From Avoscillospira_A sp052117125 (lineage in GTDB: Bacteria; Bacillota; Clostridia; Oscillospirales; Oscillospiraceae): 64,000 nucleotides of DNA. The notes under the pieces are model-generated. The model ran no database searches. It had not been told where the DNA came from and was given only the letters and a program-made list of their open reading frames with translations. Made by a program: the position numbers and the translations under genes. The first letter of the stretch is position 1, and every line of letters begins with the position of its first letter. The stretch is taken from the NCBI RefSeq assembly GCF_052117125.1, contig NZ_JBQKJT010000001.1, positions 248,001 to 312,000 on the forward strand, read 5' to 3'. Of this stretch, positions 56,142 through 64,000 are shown piece after piece.

Positions 56142-56795
56142 TCAGCCCTGGGCCGGCGCCGTGGCAAAGAGCCGGTTGGGCAGGCCGCTGAGGCGCTTGT
56201 TCAGCTGCCGGGCGATGAAACCCACCAGAAGGGCCGCCACCACGGTGCCCTCGCGAACCCCCTCCAGGTGTCCGGCAAACACAAAGGACAGCACAGCGGC
56301 GATGACCGCCATGGAGACGTCAAAGGCGATTTTCGTGGCGCCGAATTCCCGATTCCAGGTGGTGCAGACAGCGCGGACAAAGGACTCGCCGGGCAGCATG
56401 GCCACATTGGGCAGCACCTCCAGATAGACGCCCACGCCCAGAACCACGCAGCCAAAGAGCAGGAAGCCGAACTGCGCCGGATACGCCGTCAGCCGGAAAT
56501 CGCCCAGCATGGCGGTGGTCAGGTCGATAAAATATCCAAAGGCCACAGAAATCGGGATTTGCAGCCAATGCTCCAGCTTGAAGTTTTTCCGCAGGATCAA
56601 CAGCTGCAACGCAATGAGCACCAAACTGAACACGCTGGTGAACTCGCCCAGCGTCAAGGGGAAATTCAAACTCAGCACATAGGGGATGGACGAAATGGGC
56701 GACGTGCCCAGGTCCGCCCGGGTGATCAGACTGACTCCCAGGGAGTTGACAAACAATCCCACCAAAAACACCAAATACCGCTTTACTTTCTCCAA
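56142..56795 (-). CDS. YczE-like integral membrane protein
   Basis: The 217-residue protein has about five membrane helices and the YczE / DUF6198 pattern: FVNSLGVSLITRADLGTSPI, then LPNVAMLPGESFVRAV and GTVVAALLVGFIARQLNKRL. It resembles YitT and YczE transporter-like proteins of unknown substrate. The start is TTG at 56795 behind AAGGAGA. A consensus promoter lies upstream. Confidence 0.8.
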   Translation of the reverse strand: MEKVKRYLVFLVGLFVNSLGVSLITRADLGTSPISSIPYVLSLNFPLTLGEFTSVFSLVLIALQLLILRKNFKLEHWLQIPISVAFGYFIDLTTAMLGDFRLTAYPAQFGFLLFGCVVLGVGVYLEVLPNVAMLPGESFVRAVCTTWNREFGATKIAFDVSMAVIAAVLSFVFAGHLEGVREGTVVAALLVGFIARQLNKRLSGLPNRLFATAPAQG

Positions 56796-56842
56796 ACTGG
56801 TACATCTCCTTCGCAACTATATAATTATTTACATGTCATATT

Positions 56843-56872
56843 ATTATAGGCAACGATGACGCCGTCTGTCAA
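56843..56872 (-). promoter_or_regulatory. promoter of the YczE-like gene
   Basis: Minus strand TTGACA (56867-56872), 18-nt spacer and TATAAT (56843-56848). Both boxes are perfect. Confidence 0.8.
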
Positions 56873-56884
56873 CAGCAGTTTTCA

Positions 56885-56926
56885 CAAAAAAATAACCGCG
56901 CCGGGGCCACAGGCTCCGACGCGGTT
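56885..56926 (-). terminator. terminator after the coiled-coil gene
   Basis: Minus-strand AACCGCG and CGCGGTT with inner GCC / GGC, followed by ATTTTTTTG. Confidence 0.75.
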
Positions 56927-56963
56927 GGCAGTTTGGCAGTTCTGTTTTGGAGGGTTTCGGGCG

Positions 56964-57524
56964 TCAGCCGCCGTCGGCCGACAGGTCGGGAAGGTCCGAC
57001 GAACGCACCGGCGGGACCGGGTTGCCCACCTCCGTTTGGTCGGCCAGTTCCGCCGGGTCCACCGGCGTTTCCTCCGCTTCCTCGTCGCCCCAGAGGGAAT
57101 CGTGGTCCTCCCCCTCGGCGTTGCGGTTCATCAGGGCCATGTTTTTGGCGGCCGTGTACATCTCCATGCTGTATTCCATCAGCTTGTTTTCATCCACGGG
57201 CGGCACATGGTCCCCCTTGGCAATCCGCCGGAACACCTCCAGAATCTTCATGAGGTTTTCGGCTTCCTCGGCAATGGCCTCGCCCTGCTGCCGGGCGATT
57301 TCGGCGTTTTGAATGTTGGTGTTCCAGGCCGACAGCTGTTGCGCGATGGCGCTGGTCTGGTCGTACTCCTCTTCGACGGCAGACAGGGCCTTGGACAGCT
57401 CCACCCGGTCAAAGCTGCCGCCGGCGGCGGGTCCATCCTTCAGCAGCTGGGTCAGCTCCTGTTTTCTCTGCCGAAGCCAGTCCAGCTGTGTGCGTGCGAT
57501 TTTCTGCGCTTGACCCAATTTCAT
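56964..57524 (-). CDS. coiled-coil hypothetical protein
   Basis: The 186-residue protein starts MKLGQAQKIARTQLDWLRQR behind GGGAGG. It is almost entirely helical with heptad-like spacing over about 1-105, then a Met-rich segment (KLMEYSMEMYTAAKNMALMN) and an acidic, Pro-rich tail. An upstream ATG at 57572 adds 16 basic residues without a good Shine-Dalgarno. It is flanked by a terminator and tRNA-Leu. No known family. Confidence 0.65.
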   Translation of the reverse strand: MKLGQAQKIARTQLDWLRQRKQELTQLLKDGPAAGGSFDRVELSKALSAVEEEYDQTSAIAQQLSAWNTNIQNAEIARQQGEAIAEEAENLMKILEVFRRIAKGDHVPPVDENKLMEYSMEMYTAAKNMALMNRNAEGEDHDSLWGDEEAEETPVDPAELADQTEVGNPVPPVRSSDLPDLSADGG

Positions 57525-57684
57525 TTGGACAGCCTCCCTTCGGTCCGTTTTTTTGCTGCGCAAAAAGCGCATGATGATTTATGGAGATCAAACGGCAGGG
57601 GTTCCTCTACTAATGATTTCGGCCAAAACGGGGAAAACATAATAAGAACGAAGGACGGACGGCGTTTTTTTGCCCAATGGCATT

Positions 57685-57720
57685 AAAAAACGCCGGAGCA
57701 AAGCGAACTTTGCTCCGGCG
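57685..57720 (-). terminator. terminator of tRNA-Leu
   Basis: Minus-strand CGCCGGAGCAAAG / CTTTGCTCCGGCG with a 4-nt loop and TTTTTT. It begins at the base directly after the encoded CCA. Confidence 0.88.
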
Positions 57721-57805
57721 TGGTGCGAGAGAGGAGACTTGAACTCCCACGACTGTTGTCACACGCACCTCAAACGTGCCTGTCTACCGGTTCCAGCACT
57801 CTCGC
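57721..57805 (-). tRNA. tRNA-Leu (anticodon GAG)
   Basis: An 85-nt class II tRNA with encoded CCA. Acceptor GCGAGAG / CTCTCGC, anticodon arm CACGT-TTGAGGT-GCGTG (one U-G pair) with U33 and GAG, a variable arm (TGACAACAGTC), and T-loop TTCAAGT. It reads CUC and CUU leucine codons. A perfect promoter and terminator flank it. Confidence 0.95.
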
Positions 57806-57833
57806 AGCTGGCATATTGTTTTATGCGTCGATT

Positions 57834-57862
57834 ATTATAACGGCATGCACAGGATTTGTCAA
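57834..57862 (-). promoter_or_regulatory. promoter of tRNA-Leu
   Basis: Minus strand TTGACA (57857-57862), 17-nt spacer and TATAAT (57834-57839), both perfect. Confidence 0.88.
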
Positions 57863-57904
57863 CAGAATTTTTTGTCGGCTGTAAAAAATGGACGCTTTTT
57901 CGGC

Positions 57905-57933
57905 TTGCGTATCGGGAATGTTTCTGATATAAT
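57905..57933 (+). promoter_or_regulatory. promoter of rsmE
   Basis: TTGCGT (57905-57910), 17-nt spacer and TATAAT (57928-57933) with an extended TG. Confidence 0.75.
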
Positions 57934-57972
57934 GAATTTTGTTGTAAATTGCAGAGATACGGAGGTTTTCCC

Positions 57973-58707
57973 TTGCCGAGATTTTTTCTTTCGGACGGCG
58001 GTCCTGTGGACGGCGCCATTGTCCTGACGGGACAGCAGGCGGCCCATGCCCGCGTGCTGCGGCTGCGTCCCGGCGACGCCGTGGCGGTCTGCGACGGCGC
58101 CGGAACCGACTATGACTGCATCGTGGCGGAACTGACATCCGACCGTCTGGTGCTGACCGTTCGGGGCTGCGCCCCCTCTGCTTCGGAACCCCATCTGCGG
58201 GCCGCAGTCTACATGGCCTTTGCCAAGTCCGACAAGCTGGAACATGTGATTCAGAAAGCGACGGAGCTGGGCGCCTGGGAGATTGTGGCCTTTCCTTCCG
58301 CCCGCTGTGTCTCCCGGCCCGATGACCGAAGTCTGGCCAAAAAGCTGGAGCGCTGGCAGAAAATTGCCGCGTCGGCGGCGGAACAGAGCGGCCGCGGCCG
58401 GATTCCCACGGTGCGGGCCGTTCCCTCCTTTGCCGCGGCCGTGGCGGAGGCGGCAGCCTGCGACTGCGCCGCCCTGCTCTACGAGAACGAGCGGGCTGTG
58501 ACCTTCCGCAGCCGGGTGGAACAGGGACCCTTTTCCACCGCCGCCATTCTCACGGGGCCCGAAGGCGGCTTCGAGCCGTCGGAGGTGGAGGAAGCCGCCG
58601 CCGCCGGACTGGCGGTGTGTACCCTGGGTCCGCGAATTCTGCGCTGTGAGACAGCGCCGCTCTGTGCCTTGACGGCACTGCTGTTCGCCTGTGGCGAGCT
58701 GGACTGA
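57973..58707 (+). CDS. rsmE: 16S rRNA (uracil-1498-N3) methyltransferase
   Basis: RsmE methylates U1498 of 16S rRNA. The 244-residue SPOUT protein starts with TTG at 57973 (PRFFLSDGGPVDGAIVLTGQ) behind GGAGG. It shows QKATELGAWEIVAFPSARCV, LTGPEGGFEPSEVEEA and a closing LRCETAPLCALTALL, the S-adenosylmethionine knot. Confidence 0.92.
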   Translation: MPRFFLSDGGPVDGAIVLTGQQAAHARVLRLRPGDAVAVCDGAGTDYDCIVAELTSDRLVLTVRGCAPSASEPHLRAAVYMAFAKSDKLEHVIQKATELGAWEIVAFPSARCVSRPDDRSLAKKLERWQKIAASAAEQSGRGRIPTVRAVPSFAAAVAEAAACDCAALLYENERAVTFRSRVEQGPFSTAAILTGPEGGFEPSEVEEAAAAGLAVCTLGPRILRCETAPLCALTALLFACGELD

Positions 58708-58735
58708 CTCTATCAGAAAAGGAATGTATGATCAA

Positions 58736-59515
58736 ATGGCTATGCGTCAGCGGCCCATGCCGCAAAAGAAATCCAATCACGACGATGACTCCGTCATCTA
58801 CAAGATCATGGCAGCGCTGGTTATGCTCTGTGTGCTGCTGGTGGGGCTTCAGATCACCAGCCGATATTATTCGGTGGTGGGCACCATGTTTACCACCCAA
58901 ACCGTTCTGCTGGGCGTGGGCATCGCTTCGTCGGTGCTGTTCCTCGCTTCCGTGGGTCTGTGGTTCTACAGCCGCCGCCTGCGGCCCCTGCTCCACGCGT
59001 TCTCCTGGATTCTGGGCATCTTCTTCCTGGTTGTCGCCCTGAGCTGCTGGGTGCTGTACGTCACCTGGGTCAGCTATATTCCCTATCTGTACGCGGTGTA
59101 TATTGCGGTGACGGTCCTCTATATGATCGCCCTGCTCTATCAGCCGGAGTTCTTCCTGCTGTCCTGCGTCAATGTGGCAGCCGGCGGCGTGTTCTACGCC
59201 CTGAGCCGTCTCTACAGCGGCCGTCTCTTTGTCATGGCCCTCTATGCGCTGCTGGTTGTCGTCATTGCCGTGGTGGCCCTGGTGGTCTTCAAAGCCCGCA
59301 GAACCGACGACGGCATCCTCAAGCTGGGCAAGCGCTCCATTGCCATCGCCACGGCCAACACCTCTCCCCTGCCCGTCTACCTCAGCTGTGTGGTGTGGGT
59401 CCTGTGCCTGGCTGTTGCCGCCTTCCTTGGCTCTGTCTTCGCCTACTACTGCATCTTTGCTGTTGCCGCCTTCGAGCTGGCCGCCGCCGTCTACTACACG
59501 GTGAAACTGGCATAA
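58736..59515 (+). CDS. multi-pass membrane protein
   Basis: The product has a short polar start and seven or eight hydrophobic helices, without a recognisable signature. It follows rsmE closely and is probably co-transcribed. The start is uncertain: an in-frame GTG at 58691 overlaps rsmE, ATG 58724 abuts AAAAGGA, and ATG 58736 has the better but long spacing. No function can be named. Confidence 0.7.
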   Translation: MAMRQRPMPQKKSNHDDDSVIYKIMAALVMLCVLLVGLQITSRYYSVVGTMFTTQTVLLGVGIASSVLFLASVGLWFYSRRLRPLLHAFSWILGIFFLVVALSCWVLYVTWVSYIPYLYAVYIAVTVLYMIALLYQPEFFLLSCVNVAAGGVFYALSRLYSGRLFVMALYALLVVVIAVVALVVFKARRTDDGILKLGKRSIAIATANTSPLPVYLSCVVWVLCLAVAAFLGSVFAYYCIFAVAAFELAAAVYYTVKLA

Positions 59516-59537
59516 ACAATCGGATGTCTAATTTCCG

Positions 59538-59572
59538 CCCCTGTCCAATATCCTTGGACAGGGGTGATTTTT
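59538..59572 (+). terminator. terminator-like hairpin overlapping the flippase Shine-Dalgarno
   Basis: CCCCTGTCCAA (59538-59548) pairs perfectly with TTGGACAGGGG (59554-59564) around TATCC, then TGATTTTTTT. It ends the rsmE unit. The AGGGG of the next gene's ribosome site is in the stem, and its TTG start is in the T-run. Confidence 0.75.
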
Positions 59573-61093
59573 TTGAAGCGCCATTCTCTTTTTCGCGGCA
59601 CGCTGCTGCTGACGGCGGCCAATCTGGGCCTGCGGGGCAGCGCCATGTGCTTTCAGGTGTATCTTTCCAACCGCATCGGCGCCGCCGGAATCGGCCTGTT
59701 GCAGCTGATTCTGTCGGTGAGCTTTCTGGCCATGACCATCAGCACCGCCGGGGTCCGGGTGGCCGCCATGTATCTGACGGCGGAGGAGTACGGCGCCCGC
59801 CGTCCCGGCGGCATGCGCAAGGCCCTGCTGTGCTGCCTGCTCTATGGGCTGATCGCCAGTGTCCTGGGCGGGATGATTCTCCACCGGGCCGCTGATTGGA
59901 TCGCCGTCTCCTGGATTCGGGACATCCGGGCCGCCTCCAGTCTCCGGGTCCTGGCCTGGGCCATGCCGGTCAACTGCCTCTGGTCTGTCATGGCCGGATA
60001 TTTCACGGCCTGCGGCCGTCTCAAGCCCCTGGTGTGGGTGGAGCTGCTGGAACAGCTTCTGTCCATCCTTGCCACCGTGGCACTGCTGGGCCTGTGGGCC
60101 GGCAGCGATGTGGAACGGGCCTGCATCAGCATCCATCTGGGCAACAGCACCGCCACAGGCATCACCCTGGTGGTGCTGCTGGGCCTGGCCCTGGGCCATC
60201 GGACCGGACCCATTCCCGCCGGACTGTCCATGTGGCGGCGGCTCTTCCGCCTGTGTGTTCCCCTGGCGGCCAACGACACCCTGCGTTCGGCCCTGTCCAC
60301 CACGGAACATCTGCTGATTCCCCGGGGATTGTCCCGCTCCGGCGGCTCCTCAGAACAGGCCATGGCCGACTACGGCACCATCCACGGCATGGTGTTCCCG
60401 GTGATGATGTTTCCGGCCATCGTCTTTCTGGCCCTGGCCGATCTGCTGGTGCCGGAGCTGGCCCGCTGCCGGGCGGCGCTGGACCGGCGGCGCATCCACC
60501 ATCTGACGGACCGGTGCCTTCGCATGGGCCTGTTGTTCTCCGCCGCCGTGGCCGGGCTGTGCTACGCCCTGTCCGGCCCCCTCTGCGATCTGCTGTACCA
60601 CAGTGAGACGGCGGGGCTGTATCTGCGGCTCTTCTCCCCCCTGGTGGTGGTCCTGTTCATGGACACCCTGGTGGATGGAATGCACAAGGGGCTGGGCGAA
60701 CAGGTCTACTGCGTCCGGGTCAACACCCTGACCAATCTGTTGGACGTGGTGTTCCTGTTCCTGCTGCTGCCCCGGTTCGGCATCGCCGGGTATTTCTTCA
60801 CCTTTACCCTGACCCATTTTCTCAACTTCTATCTCAGTCTGGCCCACCTGCTGACGGTCACCGGCTATACGCCCCGGGTTTCCTACATCTGCAAGGTCCT
60901 GGGCTGCACCGTGGCCGCGGCCCTGGCCGCCGGTACCGCCGCCGCCCTGTCCCTGCCGTCTCTGGTGGCCTGTCTGCTGGCGGTGGCCGTCTTCGGCGTG
61001 GTCTTCGGTGTCCTGCTGCTCTCCACCGCCGCCTGGACGGCCCCCGACACCCGTTGGCTCCGGTCTGTCACCGGCTGCCGAAGTCTCCATTGA
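59573..61093 (+). CDS. SpoVB/MurJ-like polysaccharide flippase
   Basis: The 506-residue protein has about 14 membrane helices and the MVF/SpoVB pattern (FRGTLLLTAANLGLRGSAMC, QVYLSNRIGAAGIGLLQLIL, then MVFPVMMFPAIVFLALADLL). It probably moves a lipid-linked sugar across the membrane, in sporulation or wall synthesis. The TTG at 59573 is the likely start because the first helix begins shortly after it. GTG 59564 is an alternative. Its ribosome site lies in a terminator stem. Confidence 0.85.
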   Translation: MKRHSLFRGTLLLTAANLGLRGSAMCFQVYLSNRIGAAGIGLLQLILSVSFLAMTISTAGVRVAAMYLTAEEYGARRPGGMRKALLCCLLYGLIASVLGGMILHRAADWIAVSWIRDIRAASSLRVLAWAMPVNCLWSVMAGYFTACGRLKPLVWVELLEQLLSILATVALLGLWAGSDVERACISIHLGNSTATGITLVVLLGLALGHRTGPIPAGLSMWRRLFRLCVPLAANDTLRSALSTTEHLLIPRGLSRSGGSSEQAMADYGTIHGMVFPVMMFPAIVFLALADLLVPELARCRAALDRRRIHHLTDRCLRMGLLFSAAVAGLCYALSGPLCDLLYHSETAGLYLRLFSPLVVVLFMDTLVDGMHKGLGEQVYCVRVNTLTNLLDVVFLFLLLPRFGIAGYFFTFTLTHFLNFYLSLAHLLTVTGYTPRVSYICKVLGCTVAAALAAGTAAALSLPSLVACLLAVAVFGVVFGVLLLSTAAWTAPDTRWLRSVTGCRSLH

Positions 61094-61118
61094 CGTTCCC
61101 CCACGGCAGACGTATAAT
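61090..61118 (+). promoter_or_regulatory. promoter of threonine aldolase
   Basis: TTGACG (61090-61095), 17-nt spacer and TATAAT (61113-61118). The -35 box contains the TGA stop of the flippase gene. Confidence 0.8.
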
Positions 61119-61204
61119 AACTGCGTATGATTCTTGCGGCAGCACCACATCCTCTGACAAGAAACCTGGTGCGGCGCTGCCCGATAAAAAAGGACGGAAT
61201 TTTC

Positions 61205-62233
61205 ATGTATTTTTTCCGCAACGACTATTCGGAGGGCGCGCTGCCCCAGGTCATGGAGGCGCTGAACCGTACCAACCTCTGCTCCGCCGTGGGCTATGGG
61301 CTGGACCCCTATTGCCGGGAGGCCGCTGAGAAGATTCGCCAGCGGTTCCAATGTCCCGATGCCGATGTGCATTTTCTCGTGGGCGGCACCCAGACCAATC
61401 AGACGGTCATCGCCGCGGCCCTGCGGCCCTGGGAAGCAGTCATTGCCGCCGATACGGGCCACATCAACGTCCATGAGACCGGGGCCATTGAGGCCACGGG
61501 CCATAAAATCTGCACCGTCCCCCATGTGGACGGCAAACTGACGGCGGACGCCATTCGCACCGTCTTCGCCGCCCATGGCAGCGGCAAAGATGAGCACATG
61601 GTCGCCCCCAAGCTGGTATACCTCTCCAACGCCACGGAACTTGGCACGGTCTACACCAAAAAGGAGTTGGAGGACATCTCCCACACCTGCCGGGAGCTGG
61701 GTCTCTATCTCTTTTTGGACGGCGCCCGACTGGCCCCGGCGCTGACCAGTCCCGGCAACAAGGTGACGCCGGAGGACCTGGCCGACCTGTGCGACGCCTT
61801 CTACATCGGCGGCACCAAGAACGGTTTGCTCTTCGGTGAAGCCCTGGTCATCACCCGGGACAGCCTCAAGGGCGGGTTCCGCCACGCCATCAAGCAGCGG
61901 GGCGGCATGCTGGCCAAGGGCCGTCTGCTGGGCCTGCAATTCTCCACCATTCTCGACGACGACCTGTGGCTCCAGGCCGGCGCCCATGCCAACGAGCAGG
62001 CCGCCCGACTCAGCGCCGGTCTCAAGGCCCTGGGCTATGAAATGGTGGTGGACTCCCCCACCAATCAACTGTTCCCCATTCTGGAAAACAACCAGATTGC
62101 CCGGCTGGAACAGGCGTTCAGCTTTGAGCATTGGGCCCCCGTCAGCGACACCCATACCGCCGTCCGCTTTGTCACCTCCTGGGCCACCAAGCCCGAGGCC
62201 GTGGACGCCCTGCTGGCGGCGCTGCAGCGGTGA
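61205..62233 (+). CDS. ltaE: low-specificity threonine aldolase / beta-eliminating lyase
   Basis: The PLP enzyme splits threonine into glycine and acetaldehyde in relatives. The 342-residue protein has FRNDYSEGALPQVMEALNRT at the start, VHFLVGGTQTNQTVIAAALR, FLDGARLAPALTSPG and the PLP lysine in YIGGTKNG (K205). The upstream ATG at 61127 adds a poor extension that runs into the leader, so I use 61205. A variant that acts on other beta-hydroxy amino acids is possible. Confidence 0.9.
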   Translation: MYFFRNDYSEGALPQVMEALNRTNLCSAVGYGLDPYCREAAEKIRQRFQCPDADVHFLVGGTQTNQTVIAAALRPWEAVIAADTGHINVHETGAIEATGHKICTVPHVDGKLTADAIRTVFAAHGSGKDEHMVAPKLVYLSNATELGTVYTKKELEDISHTCRELGLYLFLDGARLAPALTSPGNKVTPEDLADLCDAFYIGGTKNGLLFGEALVITRDSLKGGFRHAIKQRGGMLAKGRLLGLQFSTILDDDLWLQAGAHANEQAARLSAGLKALGYEMVVDSPTNQLFPILENNQIARLEQAFSFEHWAPVSDTHTAVRFVTSWATKPEAVDALLAALQR

Positions 62234-62715
62234 CGGTCCATCATCCCCTGCCGCCGCTGTTCAACGAGCGGTCCAGGGTGCTGATTCTGGGCAGCTTTCC
62301 GTCGGTGAAATCCCGGGAGGGGATGTTTTTCTACCATCATCCGCAGAACCGGTTCTGGAAGGTCCTGGCCGCCGTCTTTGGCTGTCCCGTGCCGGAGACC
62401 ATTGAGGAAAAGCGCCGCCTGATTCTGGACCACGGGCTGGCTCTGTGGGACGTCATCGACCGGTGCGAAATCACCGGTTCCTCCGACGCCTCCATCCGGG
62501 ACCCGGTCCCCACGGACCTGTCCCGGATTCTGGACCACGCCCCCATCGAAGCGATCTACTGCAACGGCTCCACGGCCTACCGGCTGTACCGGAAGCACCA
62601 GCAATCCCGCACGGGCCTGGAAGCCCGTCTCCTGCCCTCCACCAGTCCGGCCAACGCCGTCTGGCAGCTGCCCCGGCTGGTGGAAGCGTGGCAGGTGGTC
62701 GGAAAGGAGGCGTAA
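62230..62715 (+). CDS. UDG-superfamily DNA glycosylase (deoxyinosine type)
   Basis: The 161-residue protein matches hypoxanthine/deoxyinosine DNA glycosylases of the uracil-DNA glycosylase superfamily: LILGSFPSVKSREGMFFYHH, PQNRFWKVLAAVFG and LLPSTSPANAVW. It removes deaminated bases. The start GTG overlaps the aldolase stop (GTGA) with a poor Shine-Dalgarno, so translation is probably coupled. Confidence 0.88.
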   Translation: MTVHHPLPPLFNERSRVLILGSFPSVKSREGMFFYHHPQNRFWKVLAAVFGCPVPETIEEKRRLILDHGLALWDVIDRCEITGSSDASIRDPVPTDLSRILDHAPIEAIYCNGSTAYRLYRKHQQSRTGLEARLLPSTSPANAVWQLPRLVEAWQVVGKEA

Positions 62716-62717
62716 CC

Positions 62718-62909
62718 ATGGAGGAAGAACAGCTGTTCAGCGGCTTCTGCCGCCAACAGGATCAGACCCGACGGGTGTTCTTTTCCTACGAAGTGACGGA
62801 AGCGGGCCGCAAACTGTCCGACTGTGACTGTTCCTTTTTCAACTGCCCCTTCACCGACAGCTGTGTGATTGCCCAGGAAGCTGTCGCCCATTGCGGCGTA
62901 CAGCCGTAA
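62718..62909 (+). CDS. 63-residue cysteine-rich protein
   Basis: A strong AAAGGAGG precedes ATG 62718. The product is soluble, with a cysteine cluster near the middle (DCDCSFFNCPFTDSC, residues 36-50) and two more cysteines further on, suggesting metal or iron-sulfur binding. It follows the DNA glycosylase by 2 nt and is presumably its operon partner. No known family. Confidence 0.68.
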   Translation: MEEEQLFSGFCRQQDQTRRVFFSYEVTEAGRKLSDCDCSFFNCPFTDSCVIAQEAVAHCGVQP

Positions 62910-63277
62910 ACACCATGGATTCCATCGGATTTCTGGGGATTCCAAAAAAACGGGTGTTTTGGGCGCACGGCCATGACCAGAAACAGCTGCCGGAAATTAT
63001 AAACCATTCTTTTCCTTAACTTTTTGCGTCGGCCAGCCGATAATATTAAAAAGCGAACGGTCTCCAACGGCAACGCAAGGAAAAAGTACACACCGTGCAA
63101 CAGGGCATTCCTACAGTTGGCAGATTGTAAGAATGCCCTGTTTGTATCCGACAGCAGCACGTCGCCCGGCTGCGTATGCAGCGCCGTCGTGTAACGGCTC
63201 GCTTTTGACACCGCATGATTCCCGAGTAGAAGACGAGATCCGTCTGCCGCTGTACCGACAGAAAGAAGAGGTAGTAG
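62910..63277. other. intergenic region, AT-richer
   Basis: A 368-nt gap between the cysteine-rich gene and the chemoreceptor. I find the hairpin listed at 63100-63141 and no clear promoter. The region was examined for a cyclic-di-GMP riboswitch, but its conserved core is not present. Confidence 0.4.
63100..63141. repeat. imperfect hairpin in the chemoreceptor leader
   Basis: ACAGGGCATTCCTACA and TGTAAGAATGCCCTGT pair at 15 of 16 positions around a 10-nt loop, followed by TTGTAT. It could be a terminator or a leader element. Confidence 0.5.
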
Positions 63278-64000
63278 ATGATGAGAAATGAGAAAATGCT
63301 GCGTTTGATTTCATACATCATAGGAGCCACAGTCGTAGTTTTTTGTGTCCTGTATCTTTTTAAGGGACGCTACACCAACGCGGCGCTCCTGTTTGCTCTG
63401 GGCGCGGCGGTGTTTATCCCCTGCCGCTTTCTGGCAACGGAAAAAACTGTAACAGCATTCTCCTGTTACAGTTTGGTGATGATCAATATTTTGGTGTTTG
63501 TCGCAACCACTCTGAACGGTACGTTCATTGTGGCCGTTCCGTTATATATCTGCGCAGTGATTATCAGTATCCTGTTTCTATCCGCCACGCTTGTGAAAGC
63601 CAGCTTTGCCTGTAGCGTGTGCTGCTACGGTTTGCAGATCATCATCATGAGCTATCAGCAGGGCGCACTGATTGCGGAGCCTGTCATTCTTGTGGAGTTG
63701 TGCGTGGCGCTGGTCATCTCGCTGATTCTGACCCTGTCCAGCGTAAAAGCCTGCAATACCTATTTGATGGAAGCGGAGGACGGACGGGCCGCAGTTGAAA
63801 AAACAGTTGCGGATTTGGACCAGAAGCAGGCCCAGACAGAACAGATGATGGAAACGCAGCAGGCGCTTCTTCGCCGGATTTTGGAGATCGCGTCGCAGTT
63901 GTCCACGCAATCGGATAATCTTGCCGGAAAGTCCGGCACCATGGCCTCCGGCTCGACGGAACAGGCCGCGTCTGTTGAAAATGCTCGGGCGGAGACCGCC
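63278..64000 (+). CDS. membrane sensor start, methyl-accepting chemotaxis type (partial)
   Basis: Frame from ATG 63278 (or 63281) behind AAGAAGAGG, open to the window end, 241 codons. The product begins MMRNEKMLRLISYIIGATVV, has six hydrophobic helices to about residue 165, and then a helical linker (EDGRAAVEKTVADLDQKQAQ). The end, with SQLSTQSDNLAGKSGTMASG and STEQAASVENARAETA, is like the methyl-accepting chemotaxis signalling helix. The rest is off the window. Codon use is richer in A and T than in its neighbours. Confidence 0.7.
   Translation, partial: MMRNEKMLRLISYIIGATVVVFCVLYLFKGRYTNAALLFALGAAVFIPCRFLATEKTVTAFSCYSLVMINILVFVATTLNGTFIVAVPLYICAVIISILFLSATLVKASFACSVCCYGLQIIIMSYQQGALIAEPVILVELCVALVISLILTLSSVKACNTYLMEAEDGRAAVEKTVADLDQKQAQTEQMMETQQALLRRILEIASQLSTQSDNLAGKSGTMASGSTEQAASVENARAETA

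Noticed and set aside
62941..63140. Possible cyclic-di-GMP riboswitch before the chemoreceptor
   Set aside because: The conserved GEMM core and its helices are not present; only an isolated hairpin is seen.

Overview
The window reads as a chromosome segment of a high-GC, Gram-positive anaerobe of the class Clostridia. My best guess is an Oscillospiraceae-like gut bacterium (inference). The evidence is a str operon of the form L7Ae-like gene, rpsL, rpsG, fusA, tuf downstream of rpoBC, an oxygen-labile type L-serine dehydratase, a clostridial-style ethanolamine (eut) microcompartment locus with a PduL-type enzyme, sigma-A promoters with TTGACA/TATAAT boxes and short intrinsic terminators, and many Shine-Dalgarno-led TTG and GTG starts. 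No phage, transposase or CRISPR locus is visible.

Layout. 1-2000: the first codons of a leftward gene, two small proteins and L-serine dehydratase. 2000-8100: three leftward cyclic-di-GMP genes (one GGDEF-GGDEF-EAL protein and two GGDEF proteins). 8100-11300: azlCD, a pair of flavodoxin-fold reductases with a small membrane protein, and zinc-ribbon genes. 11500-22260: a 13-gene rightward eut operon (eutG-A-B-C-L-E-M-T, pduL, a hypothetical gene, eutN-H-Q). Its products would take up ethanolamine (EutH), cleave it with an adenosylcobalamin lyase kept active by EutA and EutT, and process the acetaldehyde to ethanol (EutG) or acetyl-CoA and acetyl phosphate (EutE, PduL) inside a shell (EutL, EutM, EutN). 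22400-25360: a GerMN lipoprotein, tRNA-Val, three tandem paralogous zinc-ribbon membrane proteins and a collagen-like protein. 25360-28470: a TPP-riboswitch-controlled thiamine-precursor ABC transporter. 28460-33500: L-asparaginase and a MacB-like ABC exporter.

33505-34134 holds the most unusual object in the window. It is a 630-bp inverted element between two convergent gene ends, built from arrays of GC-rich hairpins whose stems vary while the tetraloop is constant. 34141-39630 is a leftward six-gene operon (orf, recD2, comF, mreB, yaaA, bcp). 39800-44700 is the str operon with a second promoter before tuf. 44800-53560 is a patatin-like gene followed upstream by rpoBC. 53680-57000 carries murI, a SEDS glycosyltransferase and a YczE-like protein. 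57000-62910 carries tRNA-Leu, rsmE, a SpoVB-like flippase, threonine aldolase and a DNA glycosylase. The right edge is AT-richer and holds the start of a methyl-accepting chemotaxis-type receptor.

Three promoters have their -35 TTGA overlapping the stop codon of the preceding gene, and the flippase Shine-Dalgarno lies in the stem of a terminator hairpin. Long open frames antisense to rpoB, rpoC, fusA and the cyclic-di-GMP genes are by-products of high GC and are not annotated.
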